The position numbers and the translations under genes are program-made. From NCBI GenBank assembly GCA_038380795.1, contig CM076269.1, positions 930,001 through 994,000 on the forward strand: a stretch of 64,000 nt of DNA. The letters run 5' to 3'. How positions within the stretch are numbered: the first letter of the stretch is position 1; each line of letters starts with the position of its first letter. Positions 1-13,021 of the stretch are shown here, in pieces. This DNA comes from Pyrocephalus nanus (lineage: Eukaryota > Chordata > Aves > Passeriformes > Tyrannidae). Below the pieces are notes generated by a model. The model worked only from the letters and a program-made list of their open reading frames with translations, did not search any database and was not told the DNA's origin.

Positions 1-1687
1 TAGTATTCTTAGTCTCCAGTGAAAACAGCAAGAGTAGATATAACCTTTTTTTCTTTCTCAAGAACAGCACAGGATGTCAAAACTATTTTGAAATGCAGAA
101 GTATAGCACAAACCCCAGCTACTCCACTGCCTTATCTGCTTTTAGAGAAGAGATTGATAAATCTGGCTTAGGCACTAATCACAGCATAGATTTTAAAGAG
201 CGGTGCTGCCATATGACACCAACTAATGTCACACAAATGCACAAAGGTTAAACAGCAGATTAAAAGCCCAGAGCCCAAATCTTTAATGCTCCGATAAACT
301 CAGCTAAACCGAAGCTAGATGGTCTAACTTCCACATGGAGAAACCCTGCTGAAATGCAACAAAAATATGGATATTGCTTTACAGAATTATCTCAGAAAGA
401 TTCCATCATGAACAGGTTAAGGAAAAGGAGTTGTAGCGAACGGCACAGAATGAAAGGGAAAGGGAATTTAGTCAGTGAATTCCACATCTAACTAATGATC
501 TTACTTGATAAATGGCTTATTATCTTCATAGCTAGAAAGCATTATAAGCAGAAAAGAGAAACAAAATTATTAGACAGAATTGAAACAGAAATTAATAAGA
601 GCATTTTTAATTGTCTACAAAAATTAGTCAAAATTAGGAAATTCAAAATGCAGAGGCAAGCAATTTATAAAGGCATATAATAGTTAAAAAGTCTTTAGCA
701 AATCAGGTATCTCAAAAATAGTTAATTAAAATTAAGGGAAATCCACAATATGACCGAGTTTGTAAAGTTAAAAAATCATGCTAGAAATTTGTTAATGTAG
801 GGTTCTATCTTACCCAGGCAAGTCCGTATTATAGTAGCCATCACAAACACGGTAATTACTGGTGTGGATGAGAAGACAGAAAGAGGAAAAGGAAGAAAAG
901 AGAGAGAGATGCTAAAGATTAGCTCTCTCTCTCATCATGCAACATGCAATGAAGCTGATACTGCCCTATCTAGCACATCTAGTTCACAAGGTTAGCCTTA
1001 CTGGAAATCTCCCCTGGCCATTTTCAACATTCAAAGCTGTAAGACCCTTTCACATCCAACCCTTCAGTGTTGGTAACAAAAACCTTCAGTACAATGTAAA
1101 GCTATAGAGAATACAGTAAAAAACTATCTAAAAAAAAGTGAAAGCTGCCAAAGCCTTGTTAGTTATATAAAACTTATATTACTGTGCAAAAGGGATACTA
1201 CAGTACAGCACCATGATAAAGTAAACATTTGTTAAATTAGCATGAAAACAGCAGATAATCTTCAAGTTAACAATAATAATAGAGTCAATTCTCTTGGGAG
1301 AACAGGATTACGAGTAGAAACTGCTCAGAATCCCTAAATCAAAAAGTCATTTAACAAAACAAACTTAATATAATCATATCAGCCATGCAAACAGGAACAT
1401 CGTTTTTGAGCTGCATTTTAAATGCAAATGAAATTACTACAGTGCTGTGGCATTTCCGTGAAACACTTTCTTGGCACTAGTTCCAGGCTGAAATTATCTA
1501 ATTTTGACCGGCGTTTGTGACATTACAGCAACAATGTGACGAAAGCAGGACTGGCTCTGTTTGCTTCTAATTGGCATCTGCAGTTGCTGGGAGACAATGG
1601 CATGTGCTCCTAATGGAGAGTAGCTTTCAATCAGTTCAGCAATCAGAAAATAATCATAGTTCTCATACTTGAACACAAAGCACTTAC
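1..1687 (-). other. ADGRL2 intron (partial) after the TM5/ICL3 exon
   Basis: AT-rich intronic sequence with no exon seen. A purine-rich stretch at about 875-909 runs into a short inverted repeat at 901-932. A 60-codon open frame at 1494-1676 directly beside the exon has no recognisable similarity and no splice logic, so I take it as chance. Confidence 0.7.
901..932. repeat. Small GA/TC inverted repeat (hairpin)
   Basis: Left arm agagagaga-t-gct (901-913), 7-base loop, right arm agc-tctctctct (921-932). This gives 12 base pairs with one bulged T. It sits within an intron and may be only a mutated GA/TC microsatellite. Confidence 0.6.
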
Positions 1688-1779
1688 TTAATGTTTTCCA
1701 ACCTGCTAGAGTCTGGTTTCAAAGTGTTTGAGTGCTTCACCATTTTGCACAATGTGATCACCAGGAAGATAAGATTCAG
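1688..1779 (-). CDS. ADGRL2: ADGRL2 end of TM5 and third intracellular loop
   Basis: 92-nt exon reading [30 protein letters not shown] plus two bases of Lys (phase 2 out). It finishes TM5 and encodes the intracellular loop before TM6. Acceptor tgttttgacag, donor gtaagtgc. It lies 7.5 kb from the previous exon. The next exon (KSWVLGAFALL in the family, TM6-TM7) was looked for in bases 1-1687 and not seen, so it lies beyond the window. Confidence 0.95.
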
Positions 1780-4700
1780 CTGTCAAAACAGATAAGAGTG
1801 AAATTAAACTACTTCAAGTAATAGGTTGAATAATGATGATGTTACAGGCTAAACAAAAACCCTGTAGTTTATTTTCAAATAAGTACTGAAAGTTGGTAAC
1901 TCCATCAGATACAGTCTGTAAAAGGCGACTGCAAATGCACACGAGGGGGGAAAGAAGTGTTAGAAGTCCTTGTTTCACTTAACATTCCCAATTCACCACA
2001 TCATCACGAGCTCCTGTCCAGCACTTGCCATCCCCACTCCAGCTCTCTCTTCCAGCACGTTGTGCTCAGCCCCTGCTCACCTTTGCCTGTCACCTCTGGC
2101 CCTTTCCCCTCTCACTGATTTCCTCCAAGGTGCTGTGGTCACCCCTTTACTGTGCTATGCTACTTGTCTTTTTAGCACCCCATCCTGCTTTTGAAACGTT
2201 CTTTCACCTTTGCTGCTTTCTTCCTTTTTTTTTTTTAAATTCCCTTTTGTTCTCACAAATTCTACTGGGGTCTAGAAGAGAGCTTAAATGTAACTGAAGA
2301 AAAAGAAACACAAAGGTGCAGCGAATGCATCCATCTGAACAGTGCCACAGACACATGCAGGTGGGGCACCCTCTGCCTGCCCTCCTTCCCTTTGTAGTCT
2401 GGATCCTGTCAGAGTGACTGTGTGCCACTTGAAGGACTGTGGTGCCTTATCCTTCTTGTGTCACTCATACAGATAACACCAGGGAAGAGACGGAGGGAAA
2501 AATTTTTTTTTGATGGTTTTCCTATTTTGAAACAGAATCACAGATATCAAAGTTAGGAGGTGCCTCTCTCCTATCCATTTCAAAGCCTGTGAAAAGCACA
2601 GCAAGCCAAAGACAAGGATGCCTGCAGAATATGGGCTGAAAAGTGGCACCCAATTAATCTGAGTAATCAGATTGCTCACGCAGACAATTCAAACCAAACT
2701 GTATCTTTGAAACCAGTAAGAGCTGTGCCCTCTCAGGAGGAAGACACATCCTTATGTACTGGTACAATGGTACCTAAGAAATGACTGAACCCAAAGCTAA
2801 GGCAAGATGGGAGAAGATGCTTGGACACCCTTAGAACACATATATTAGACAGATTATAACCCTATTTTATGATCTTCCACATGTATCTGCAGCTGGTTAC
2901 TGATGGAGGATGATCACACCGAGTCTGGTGGCCTCTGGTTTGAGACAGCTTCAAAATCCTCACAGTTTTGGCAGCGTGTTCCTACGGCTGTGCCTCAGTG
3001 TCAGAAATGTCATTTAAAACAGAGTGACTCCTAATAAAGAGCTGGTCTTGAAAATCTTGAAGAGAGGAATATTTTGCAGGCTCTGATCAGTCTGTTAATA
3101 AGAACATGTATTACAGAAACAATTCCTACTGTTAAGGGCAATCAAGTTATCACTCCTGCTGCTGTCTCAAAATCAGGATGGACAGCATGAACAATTAGGC
3201 AGTTCTCAACACCAGAACAGTCTGGCAGCTTTTGACCTTATCAGTCCTCATTGAAAGTAAAATATTTTTACAGTTGTATCTTGAGATTAATAGAAAAAAT
3301 GTATGTGATACAAATAACAAAAATAAGCTTTTATGATTGATTTCAGTTTGTGTTCCAAGAACAGACTGACAATGCTTGACCTTTAAGCAGATGTATGTAC
3401 ATGGTGTAGGTTAAGCATATTTCCACTGCTGCAAAATCTAATAGAAGTGTCAATAATTCATGATCTCGGTCTCCCTTTATGATTCTTACAGGTAATGTCC
3501 AAGCAGATGAGAAACACCACTTCATTATATCACTGTGATCTCTTCCTCTTGTTTAGGTTTCCCCTGTGTGGTGTAAGTTCCTTGGGTGGAAAATAAGCTG
3601 CTTCTCTCCCTGGCCTTTGCACTGCACAGGACAGGGGCTCTGGGCCTGACCCTCGGTCTCGTGCCTGTGCAGGCAGACTTTGTACTTCTGGGTTTGGAAA
3701 AGTTTCTTGTACATTTGGTAGCTGACATAACATGAACTTCTCCAGCCTGCTTAAAAGAAGGCAACTCCACTTTGCTTTCTGTGCAAACGAACAGATTAGG
3801 AGCTCAGACACGTGCCCCATACCAATCCTAACATGTAAATCAACTCTGGCTGCAACCTGTGCATCCCTGAGTGCACAATGCAGCTCACAATGGTATTTAC
3901 AGCACAGCTGGAAGCTAATCCTTGCCTAAGTAGCTACCCTGGAGTATCCTGTATTGTACCAGCAACATCACCCTTGGATCAAAAACTCACAGATATGGCT
4001 TAGCCCATAAATGACTGCCTTATGGAACGAGAGGGTTTATCCTCTGACTCTGAACAACTCAGGTGCTGGTTTGACACACGAGAAACAAACACCTGTATTA
4101 TTCACACACTGAGGCTCCTTCAGTGCAGACAGGGCCTGGGCCAAGCTCCAGGGTACTGAACAGCTCTGTCTGTGTGTCCTTGCTGCACTAGGGAATAACT
4201 GTACACAGCAGTTTCTTAAGAGACACTTTCATTCTAATTTAGGTACAGACCCACAAAGGCAGCCCACAGAAATAATAATGCTGTATCACAGTAGCTGAAA
4301 AAGTCCTCCCAAGGAAAAGGGAAAAATACAGTACTTTAAACACAGAGTAACTATGACAACAGAGCATATGATCCTTGTTTCTCCATCACTGTGAAATATT
4401 GCATAGTTTTCAGTTTCAGCAGTCAAAAGACCATGGTCTGTCACTTGTTCAAACATGCTGGCATCTCTGTTGCACATGATATCATTGTAAAAAACCTATT
4501 TTGCCTGCTTACAGATCCTGTAACCAAACCTTTCTATAGATGTGCTTTTTGGCTCCCTTTACTGCTTTTCAGCTAGGAATTGATTGTTTTGGAGGAACTC
4601 AGGAGTTAAAGACTTTTGGGCATCCTGCCTTTTTTTTTTTTTTTGTCAGAAGAAACTAAACAGGGAAGGGAACTTGCTGGAAAATAATTGCTTTTAGAGG

Positions 4701-4813
4701 GAATAGCTGAATTACTTTTCTTGGTGAGAAATATGTAGGGGGAGAGGAAAACACAGTTAGGACATTTGTATTCATCTGTACCAATGTTGTACAAGGAAAG
4801 CTTTTTCAGCTCT

Positions 4814-4905
4814 GAGCACCCTGGTCTGAGCTTGTTTTGAGCAGCAGGCTCGACTGCAGATCTCCTGAAGCCCCCTCCAACCTGAATTGTTTCATGCCTG
4901 TGAGG
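4814..4905 (+). mobile_element. Probable CR1 LINE 3' fragment
   Basis: The sequence gagcaccctggtctgagc, then gactgcagatctcctgaa and ccctccaacctgaattgttt, resembles the common 3' end of avian CR1 elements, which typically read ...gatctcc-gaggtcccttccaacct-aa-.attct. It is diverged and lacks the clear terminal attctgtga repeats, so the copy is old. Orientation is opposite to ADGRL2. Confidence 0.6.
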
Positions 4906-7900
4906 ACTGAACTGTTACTGATCTAAGCAAGTGAATCTGTAGATGTTTCCCAAGCCTGACAGGTGCTCAGAGTAGGACACCCTTCTCTGAGAAGCAGGCA
5001 GCACTCTGGGGTCACACAAAGACCCACAGGAATGGCAAGATGGGCTTTTGAGAGCAATCTTGTTAGAGGAAAATGGGCCTCTGACAGTGATGACTTTCTC
5101 ATCACTTCATGTAACACAAATAGCTGGTGACTGGCTGGGCCTCATCCTGACAGCTGGGCTGTGTCCATCCCACATGAGCCAAAATCTGCAACCCCTCTTC
5201 TTCAATGGAAGTAAAAAATACAAACCCCCCCATGCAAACATCTCAGTCATAACATTATACCACTAACAGAGGCTATAAAATCTCTTTCACTTCTAAAAAT
5301 CAGACTGAAAATCACACCAACAGTTTAAAGGTAAGAAGTTAAAAGTCTGGTCAGGCAACAGGTTTGGATTTGCAGGTTCTGCTGTGATTATCAGCGAGTG
5401 ACAGAACAAACACTTGCAGTGGGTGAAGCTAGAATGTGAAATCTCTAAAACATACCAACTGGAAGAGATGGGGTACTGGATTACATAGAGTGCTATCTTA
5501 ATCTATACCCTGATTTTAGAGCTGTGTGTAAAATTAAAAAAATTACATAAATAATTAGAGCATCTTCTACTGAACCTGGAAGATCATGCTTCTTTCACAG
5601 CCAACACACGTGGCCACTCCTCACTTGCAAATCAGAAGGTACTGGACATGAAAGATGGTATAAGTTGGAAATTTGTCTTTCTGGCCCCTGAAACCCGTGT
5701 AATTTTGAGAGAGGGAGTGTCTTCAAGTCAAATCACCTTTTTAAAAAAGTGCAGGTAATAACCTGCACAGCAGACTATTGGATTGGGATTGGTTTGGGTA
5801 CAATGAATTAGTCCTGAAATAAAGCTAGATTTTGCAATAATTATGATAAATTTCCCCCTGTGAGTAATAGATAAATACCATTTATCAAGTGTCTACTACA
5901 GAAAGGTAAACATTTATTATTTATAAATATAAGGCTCCAGACACAGTCCATTTTCACACGTGGAGCCAAGTTAAGTGTGCACCTGTACATCCCTGACTTT
6001 GGTAAGCAATACTTCAACCTGATGAGAACATTTCATGTTTCCTATGTTAATGAAAGGTAATCTTTGCCTACACAACCACTGGCAGACTGATACGTTGGCT
6101 CCATCTGTGAGAAGCAAACTGCGCCAGTCGTGGCTAAATTAAAGTCAAACCAGCATCACTCGTTCCTTGGGTGTGAATGAATGTGGATCTGCACAGCAGT
6201 GAAAACACTGGGGCTTTCCTGACCAGAGATGACAGAAGGGCAGTGTTTGTGTTACAGCCATGAACCTGCTCCATGGAATCACGTCCGCCCGAGCTCAGCA
6301 CCTTAAAATTCCTCACACACAGCCTGCGGTGCTGACATGGAGACGATAAGGCAGAGGAGCAGCAGCAGCACTCTGCAGTCACCTAGCTGAACTGCACATG
6401 TTCTGACCCTTTTTGAACTCCCCTGAGCTTTTGTTACCTGGCAAATGCAGCTCTAGAGCTGCTCCTGTATCTGCAGATCTTTGCTCTCAGCCATGCAGAA
6501 GCCGATTCCTCCCTGGGACCGGCACTGAGAGAGGTGCTCTCCGAAGGCTTCCAAGTGAGTGTGCACACTGAACTCTCACTGAACTGAATTAATTATTGAA
6601 GATGCAGATGGAGCTGTCCAAGTGATAAGAACAGCTCCTGACGTATCATGATCCAAGCTTTCATTAAACCATTTCAGGCATACTAATGGTTTCCCACCGC
6701 TCATTACTTACATGCTCTTTTCTCATCGATATAATAACCCTGGTGCCCAAAGGCATGGCAGGCTATGGAAACAGGGAAGCTGAAAGCTCCTCACAAGACA
6801 TACTGAGGAACTTCATGCTCCTCCCCACTCATGCTTCCCATCCTCACTGAGTGCAAAAATGTACACAGATACAAGTACAAATCCTTACAAACTCAGAGAC
6901 AAAAAAAAATCTGTAAATTGAAGGAGAAAGCAATACTGTCAGAAAAGAGCTGATGTGCACTGACAGGACTATTAAACTGAGAAACATAAAAGTGATTTGA
7001 GTACCACGTTATAAAGCTTACCAAGGTGAAATTCTCACATGCTACCAACCCTAAGCAAGCTCCACCACAAACACAGCTCTGCAGTAACACTGCACAGGAC
7101 ATGTTATTTTTCAGCCATTACACCTCTCACACTTCTTTCTGCCTCTGGTCTCTCCTGCTTTCTCAGCTGGGACGATTAGAGGGCAAAGCAATTGCCAGAG
7201 AAGAATTACTCCCAGGAACTGTGCTGTGATTGCTACCTGCTGTTTCGTATTTTTGACGTTGGGAATACTGCTCCCAAAGGCCTTCTGCGTCTCAGGCCAA
7301 ATGATTTGCTGCAGGATAATAATGTCATGGCCAGTAAATAACAGTGAACTATGTCTGTACATGGTCAATATGATTAAATGTCCTTCACCTCTATTCTCAC
7401 TCTGACCTCGTTATGAGGAAGTGAAAAAGCCGTCAGCAAAGCCCAAAGCTCCCCATGTGAAATGTTATTTTAGAGCAAGGGAGAAAAATGGAGGTGACTT
7501 AGCAAAATACTCCCAGTAACAATAAAATAAGGAGCTGGACACGAAAAGCAAAATTATCACCACATGATCAGACTTGAGGTGACTGAACTATTGTGGCATG
7601 AAACTCAGAACAATTTTCTAGTAATAATTACAACACCTGCAGGAAACAACTTCATGTTGAAAAATACTGTCTATCATATTGAAAATACTGTCTGTCTTCC
7701 AATTGCAATTGTAGGTTTAATTAAAAGAAGAATCCCCATCATTCTGAGACATGATTTAATTTGAATGTATTTAGTATAAATTCTACAATTATTATAGTCT
7801 ACACTTAAATCTTACAAACCCTATAATTTTTCTAATTCAGCTCATACCCACATAAGTTTTGGCATCTACGCCCGTGTGTTTGAAAATATGCCAATGAACT

Positions 7901-9055
7901 CTTAACAACTTCTATATTGCTCAACTCTATTTTCCTAAGTGACTGCTCAAGGATTGAAACAGTTTTTGATATAAACAGAAAGTAAATCCATCCTAAGTAT
8001 ACATAAGCTTATTTCAATATTGAAGGTACCAGGAAGGAATAAAGTACCTAAAAAACACTGGCCAGGCATATTCTTTAACAGAAAATTTCCACAATCAAAT
8101 TATCCAAGTTTATTTTCCCATGAGAAATAACACAGGCTATAAAGTGCAAAAGGTGTTGAAACAGTATGTCTGGCACGTGATCTGTAAAGGTCAGAAATTT
8201 CATAACTATGCCTGATGCTTGTGCTTCAGCTGGAAAACCAGTAATGACAAAATACAATTTCTGAATTTGGAAATTCGAGGGAACTGAAATTCAGTTAACA
8301 TTTCACAACTTCCCCCCCTGTGTAAGGGCAGGAGAACACACAACTACTTGAACTTTCAAAAGCACGAAAACAAATTAATTCACCCTTCCAAACCATCAGC
8401 AATGATGAGGAAAGCTCTGTGTGTGTATACAGGCTATGCCCCCAGCACCAGCCTTCTGCAGTGTTTCCCAAGTACAGCCAGGCTTTAAAGACAGAACCAG
8501 CAGAGACAAACAAGGGCAGGCAAAATTCACACTGTGTGTTCCCTTTCCTCCCGGATTCCCATGCTGTGTGTGCTCTGAGGGTGAACTGGGGGTGCACTGG
8601 GGGCACTTCACACAGACCAGCACGTGCTCCCCTCTGCCCACGGGACAGCCCACTGCTGACACTGAAACACAACAACCTGCACAAACCACAGCCACACACT
8701 GAAGCACTCCTGGCCAAATGTGCATATGCAAATACACGTACAGATATGTGGAAGTGTAATGGAATATAAGATTTATTTAATTATCCAGTGCGTTAGAATA
8801 TCCCCTTTTGAGATAATTATGCTGGATAATTAGCAGTTAAATTCTGGAATGTGTACAGAACCGACTCAATTGAAAGCAATAATAATGGCTCCTTTTTAAA
8901 AAAGCCTGTGTTTAGTACTTCATTCATTTTTCATATGACTACACATGTCAATACGACCTTCAGACTTCCAGCCATTAGGAAAAAAATGGCCATGCTGAAG
9001 TGCCACCACAGCTTTGACAATGAATCATTTGGTCAGCACTCCTTAAAACTTTCTA

Positions 9056-9118
9056 AATATTTAGAATATAAATATAAATATATATAAATATTTATAAATA
9101 TTTCTAAATATTTATATA
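9056..9118. repeat. AT-rich degenerate repeat
   Basis: About 60 bases of nearly pure A/T made of repeated aaatattt/ataaat units. It lies about 120 bases below the TM5-start exon, just inside the following intron. No function is inferred. Confidence 0.7.
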
Positions 9119-9236
9119 ACCACTGGTCACATTACAAATTGTTCATAAGCACTGTCATGAAATGTCTTGTGAATAAGGATGGTATTAACTTCACTGTGAG
9201 GCAACGAGAAAGGAAAGGAAAAAACAAAGTTCTTAC

Positions 9237-9303
9237 CAGAATAATAAAGGTAACAGGTCCAATGAAACTCCAGATAAAATAGTTATCTACATGGAGCCAG
9301 CAA
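9237..9303 (-). CDS. ADGRL2: ADGRL2 extracellular loop 2 and start of TM5
   Basis: 67-nt exon that completes the Ala codon and reads CWLHVDNYFIWSFIGPVTF then IIL, ending in phase 0. The CWL cysteine is the extracellular-loop-2 cysteine that pairs with the TM3 cysteine of IACPIF. Acceptor cctaatag, donor gtaagaac. It is too short to be found by ORF length and was placed by phase and peptide. Confidence 0.95.
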
Positions 9304-10573
9304 CTATTAGGGGAAAAAAAGAATGAAAAGTGAACAGCTGCATTAGCACCTCAGTGCAATAAATGCAAAGTGCAAAACCACTTCTTAACATTTTGCCAAT
9401 AAAAAATGATAAACATTGCACAGTACCATTTAATCCATGGACAATTCCTGACCTGAAACTCTCCTGATGAGCCCTGTATAGTGACATTACTGAAACTACA
9501 TCATCAGGAACAGGTAATGTATGAGGAGAAACAAAAGCAAAAGGAGCTCTCTCTCCTTTCAGTCAGTTGTGGTGACAGGTGCTACCATGGACTAACAAAA
9601 CTAACATCAGTCAGTATTTTTTACAGGCTTCCCATGTAATCTTCAAAATCTGCTTTTAACTTGGTATCATATGTGAAGTGCTCACTCCTGAGGAATCTGA
9701 GACACAAAATGTTCAGATGCCATGTTTTGCTGAAAAACAATATGGTATGAGTAAAATGCCCCACCTGGGAGTTGAACAGCAGAGAAGGAACACATCAGAT
9801 ACCAGGCTAAATGACTTGTAAACCTATTAGGGCCAACTTCACTTAGCAATTCATTTTTCATACAGCTCAGTTCCCTGCTGAATTGCTCTTATTTGTCTTT
9901 CATCAGTAGCAAAATCAAGCAGCTTCCTTGTAGTCAACAGTATCTTCCCATTCTGTAACTAATTTCATCAAAGGACAAAATAAACACTACTGAGAGGCAA
10001 ATTCATGCCTCCAGCAACTCAGATCCTCAGAAATGTTTTCTGTCTACCTTCTGTCACTTCCTATATATATCTGCAGTTTCGTAAATAAAAGGCAGGGGCT
10101 AAATTTTAATCCCACTCTACTTGCCTGATAAAATACTATCAAAATAAAACATATGGGTTGGAATATTGTGCTGTCAGAATTCAGGATGAGAGCTGGCTGG
10201 AGGGGCAGCTGAACAAAGACATCTAATGAAACATTAGCTTAAAACTGGGTGGTTAGGCTTGTCAGATACTTGGGAGAAATTTTACTTAATATACATTTGA
10301 GGACAAAAAGTTATTTACTTTTTCAATTTGTTTCAGGTCAATCTTTTGTGTTAAAAGAAAAGACCGTAATTTAGAATCGGTCTCTCCAGAGTACAAATCC
10401 CCTGAACCCAGAGAATTACAAAAGACTTGATTGTAAGTTGTGCACAGCATTGCCATTCTCTTCCCAATAAAGCTTTCAGATGGTATTTTAGTCTGTCAGG
10501 GACCCTCTGACAGCTAATAGGCTTTAAAAAATTATTCACTTGAAAAACACTCAGGTCACTTGCAATTACTTAC
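9304..10573 (-). other. ADGRL2 intron between TM4 and ECL2 exons (1.3 kb)
   Basis: Plain AT-rich intron. Nothing beyond splice signals was recognised. Confidence 0.75.
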
Positions 10574-10794
10574 GCTTTCTCTGTTCCGTAGCTCTTGTAG
10601 TCAATGGCTGCTGAGACACCAACTACTGTAGCAGGGAAGAGGTAGCCAGCAACATAATAGTACTTCTTTCTAGAATATTCACTCTCAAATACTTCTACTA
10701 ACATTAGATAAAGCTGCACTCCTTCTAGACACATCCAGGCAAAGGCTGCCAGGAAGAAAAAGTGTAAGAGACCTGCAAATATCGGACATGCAAT
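10574..10794 (-). CDS. ADGRL2: ADGRL2 TM3-TM4 exon
   Basis: 221-nt exon entering in phase 0 and leaving in phase 2. It reads [74 protein letters not shown]. It includes the third helix with the [10 protein letters not shown] segment typical of adhesion GPCRs, intracellular loop 2 (ESEYSRKK) and the fourth helix. Acceptor tttgcag, donor gtaagtaa. It appears identical to recalled human ADGRL2. Confidence 0.97.
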
Positions 10795-11767
10795 CTGCAA
10801 AGAAAGAGAGAGATGGAAATATAAACCACAAAACCTTCACATCGTCACCTCTCCAATTAAAAAGTGTGCAACAGAACAGCACATGCTTCTATCAGAAATC
10901 TTTCACAAACTCAGGAGCAATTTCCCTACCTGAAAACATGCACTGAACATTTGAAAATACTACTGTGTGTTCAGTAGCTACAGAAAGTAAATGAGCTGAA
11001 CAGTGTGAATGAAAATAAGGAAACTGCACCCTCATCCACCAGTCATCAATTATACAGTGGACTTTTCAATGTTATAAGCAATTCTTTAATTTTGAAACTG
11101 ATATGGTTTCAGGACTTGCAGTTGACATGAACAGCTGGTTCTACATGCATAATGTGATACCACTTATTTAAAATTATGGAGTGGCTGCCCAGAGATTTTT
11201 ATCTGCTGTAATTTGGAAATTTCTGCTGTTGTAACAGAAATCAATCTGAATTCTCTCCCCATTGGCCAAATTCTGGATGAAACTATGCTGAATATTAAAA
11301 TTCAACCCAATGTGTCTCTTCAGAAATATTTTCACCAGTACTGCCAGAATACCTGCATGAGTGTACATTGTAAAAAATCTGTAAACATACAGAGAAGGCT
11401 CTCTCTTATAATACATATATATAAAAGTAGTCAATAGCTGTTCAGAGATGTGAATAGAGAAAACATACATGTTCCTAATACGTCAACATTTAATTTCATC
11501 TCCTCTTTCACAAGTCTAACTACCTGCTTCATTAATAGCCAGTGCTTCTCAAGTGAAAATAAAAATTATATTTTGCATGGATGTAAATATTATTTATGAG
11601 TATCTATTTTCTATTTATTTTATATCTTATTTTCACACTGAGCTTTTATTTCAGCCTTGCTGTGTCAGAACACTGAAAACTTGTCAGTGTTGTCATGTTT
11701 TAGTTCAAATCCGCTTCAAACAGTCATTTCAGAGGACAAGACCAGTACACACACAGAGAAAACTTAC
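10795..11767 (-). other. ADGRL2 intron between TM2 and TM3 exons (1.0 kb)
   Basis: AT-rich intron with short AT dinucleotide runs near 11409-11424. A 98-codon minus-strand open frame at 11174-11470 has no recognisable domain. Confidence 0.75.
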
Positions 11768-11977
11768 CTTGTACTCTGTCTTATCGATGCCTATGAGGAA
11801 AATGAACTCAGCAATGAATAGGTTGATACAAAGGTTCTTGTGAATGGTGTTACGATCGCTTTGCAGGCCACGGAAAAAACAGAATGTGAAGATGCAGATG
11901 GCCAGGCAAACAAGAGAGATGACAATTCCCACCCAGGTGATGACAGTGAGGAGCAATTCGTGCACTCCATCTTTGTA
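11768..11977 (-). CDS. ADGRL2: ADGRL2 TM1-TM2 exon
   Basis: 210-nt exon, 70 codons, phase 0 to 0. It reads [70 protein letters not shown]. The first transmembrane helix spans about residues 8-35 of the exon, followed by the short loop [14 protein letters not shown] and the second helix from about residue 47. Acceptor tatttctag, donor gtaagttt. The last residues, DKTEYK, are the start of the first extracellular loop; the position before IACPIF varies between family members. Confidence 0.97.
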
Positions 11978-13021
11978 CTAGAAATAACCAAGAATGGAGA
12001 AAATTAATATGACTCTTTATGAGTATAAACAAAAACCTATTTTCACAGGTAGCATCCCGAAAAGTTACTTGTTTATTCCATGAGATGGGCAAAACGTACA
12101 CGGGAACATCTCAGTCTCGGGTCAGCTCCCAGAAAAGCAGGATTAGGGTAAGTGGAAGAGGAGCAGGTCTGAGAGAAAAATGTGACTATTTTATCCAAAT
12201 CAGATAGCATTTTTACTCTTCCTTGTCTCCCTGTAAACTGGTCAGGAATACAGCAGACACCACGTTTTTAAAGAGTCAGTAGGCTCTGATGCAAAGAGAA
12301 GGGAGAGCTTTCCCCAGGACCCACTGTAAGAGTACATGTTCTATGTTCTTTCCTACAGACCTGCAACTCCACAGCAGAGAAGAAAGCAGTGATTTACACA
12401 CTGAGCAGCATAAAAGGCAGATTATGCTACAGGTGTAATTCTGGCTCCAACCTCACATCCAGCTAAAGAAGGCTCCTTGCCTCAGCTATGACAGAATCAC
12501 TTCTGTCACCACAGCAACCTTTCTGATTGCAGTGGCTGTATGAGAAGTCCCACATCCCTGCAAAGACTGCATGCTCTGGGCCCCCTGACAGCCAGGAACT
12601 GCTTTACACAGACAACAGCATTTCTGAGTATGAACAGGCACCTAAACAAGCAGTGTGGAAGCTCCTTGACCTTCCTCTCTAAGGAGAGCTGGCACTTGTG
12701 CTCCCAGGGAACAGCCTGCACAGCTGTCTGTACAGACACTCTCCATCTGTGCTGGGGGGAAGTCTTTAAAATGCTTGTAGGGTTGGCCAGTAACTTTAAA
12801 ATGTGACTTGTAGAAAACTCTTCTATTTCTCTTTGCTGTTGTTTTACTTGTAACTTCGTGGATCAGGAAGAAAAGTGCTGCAGAAAGCAAACTGCCTTGG
12901 AAAGAGTGGATAGGAGCTATAAATACTGAAGAAACTTCAGCAATTTTGGGTCTTGCTGACAATTTAAAGCTAAATCTTTACAGTCAGTTCCCTGGCAGGG
13001 GCTGGGAACACCGTTACCTAC
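11978..13021 (-). other. ADGRL2 intron between GPS and TM1 exons (1.0 kb)
   Basis: Intron of mixed composition. The stretch at 12500-12760 is somewhat richer in G+C and open in several frames on both strands, without recognisable protein similarity. Confidence 0.75.

Larger units (their letters stand above)
1780..9236 (-). other. ADGRL2 intron within TM5 coding region (7.5 kb)
   Basis: AT-rich intron with short T and A runs (2225-2237, 4630-4644, 6900-6909), one probable CR1 fragment (4814-4905), and an AT-rich palindromic stretch at 9056-9118 built from aaatattt and ataaatat units. A C/T-rich block lies at 1980-2230. Open frames of 60-140 codons here (for example around 8295-8769, open on both strands) have no recognisable similarity. 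No exon or RNA gene was recognised. Confidence 0.7.

Noticed and set aside
1494..1676. A 60-codon minus-strand frame directly after the last exon
   Set aside because: It does not match the TM6-TM7 segment expected next, and a strong donor gtaagtgc ends the exon before it.
2525..2590. A stretch like the reverse complement of a CR1 end (cagaatcacagatatc ... gttaggagg)
   Set aside because: Only weak resemblance. The pieces could be chance.
8295..8769. Overlapping open frames of 93-140 codons on both strands
   Set aside because: No recognisable domain, no family match, and open on both strands, as expected from a locally G+C-richer intron patch.
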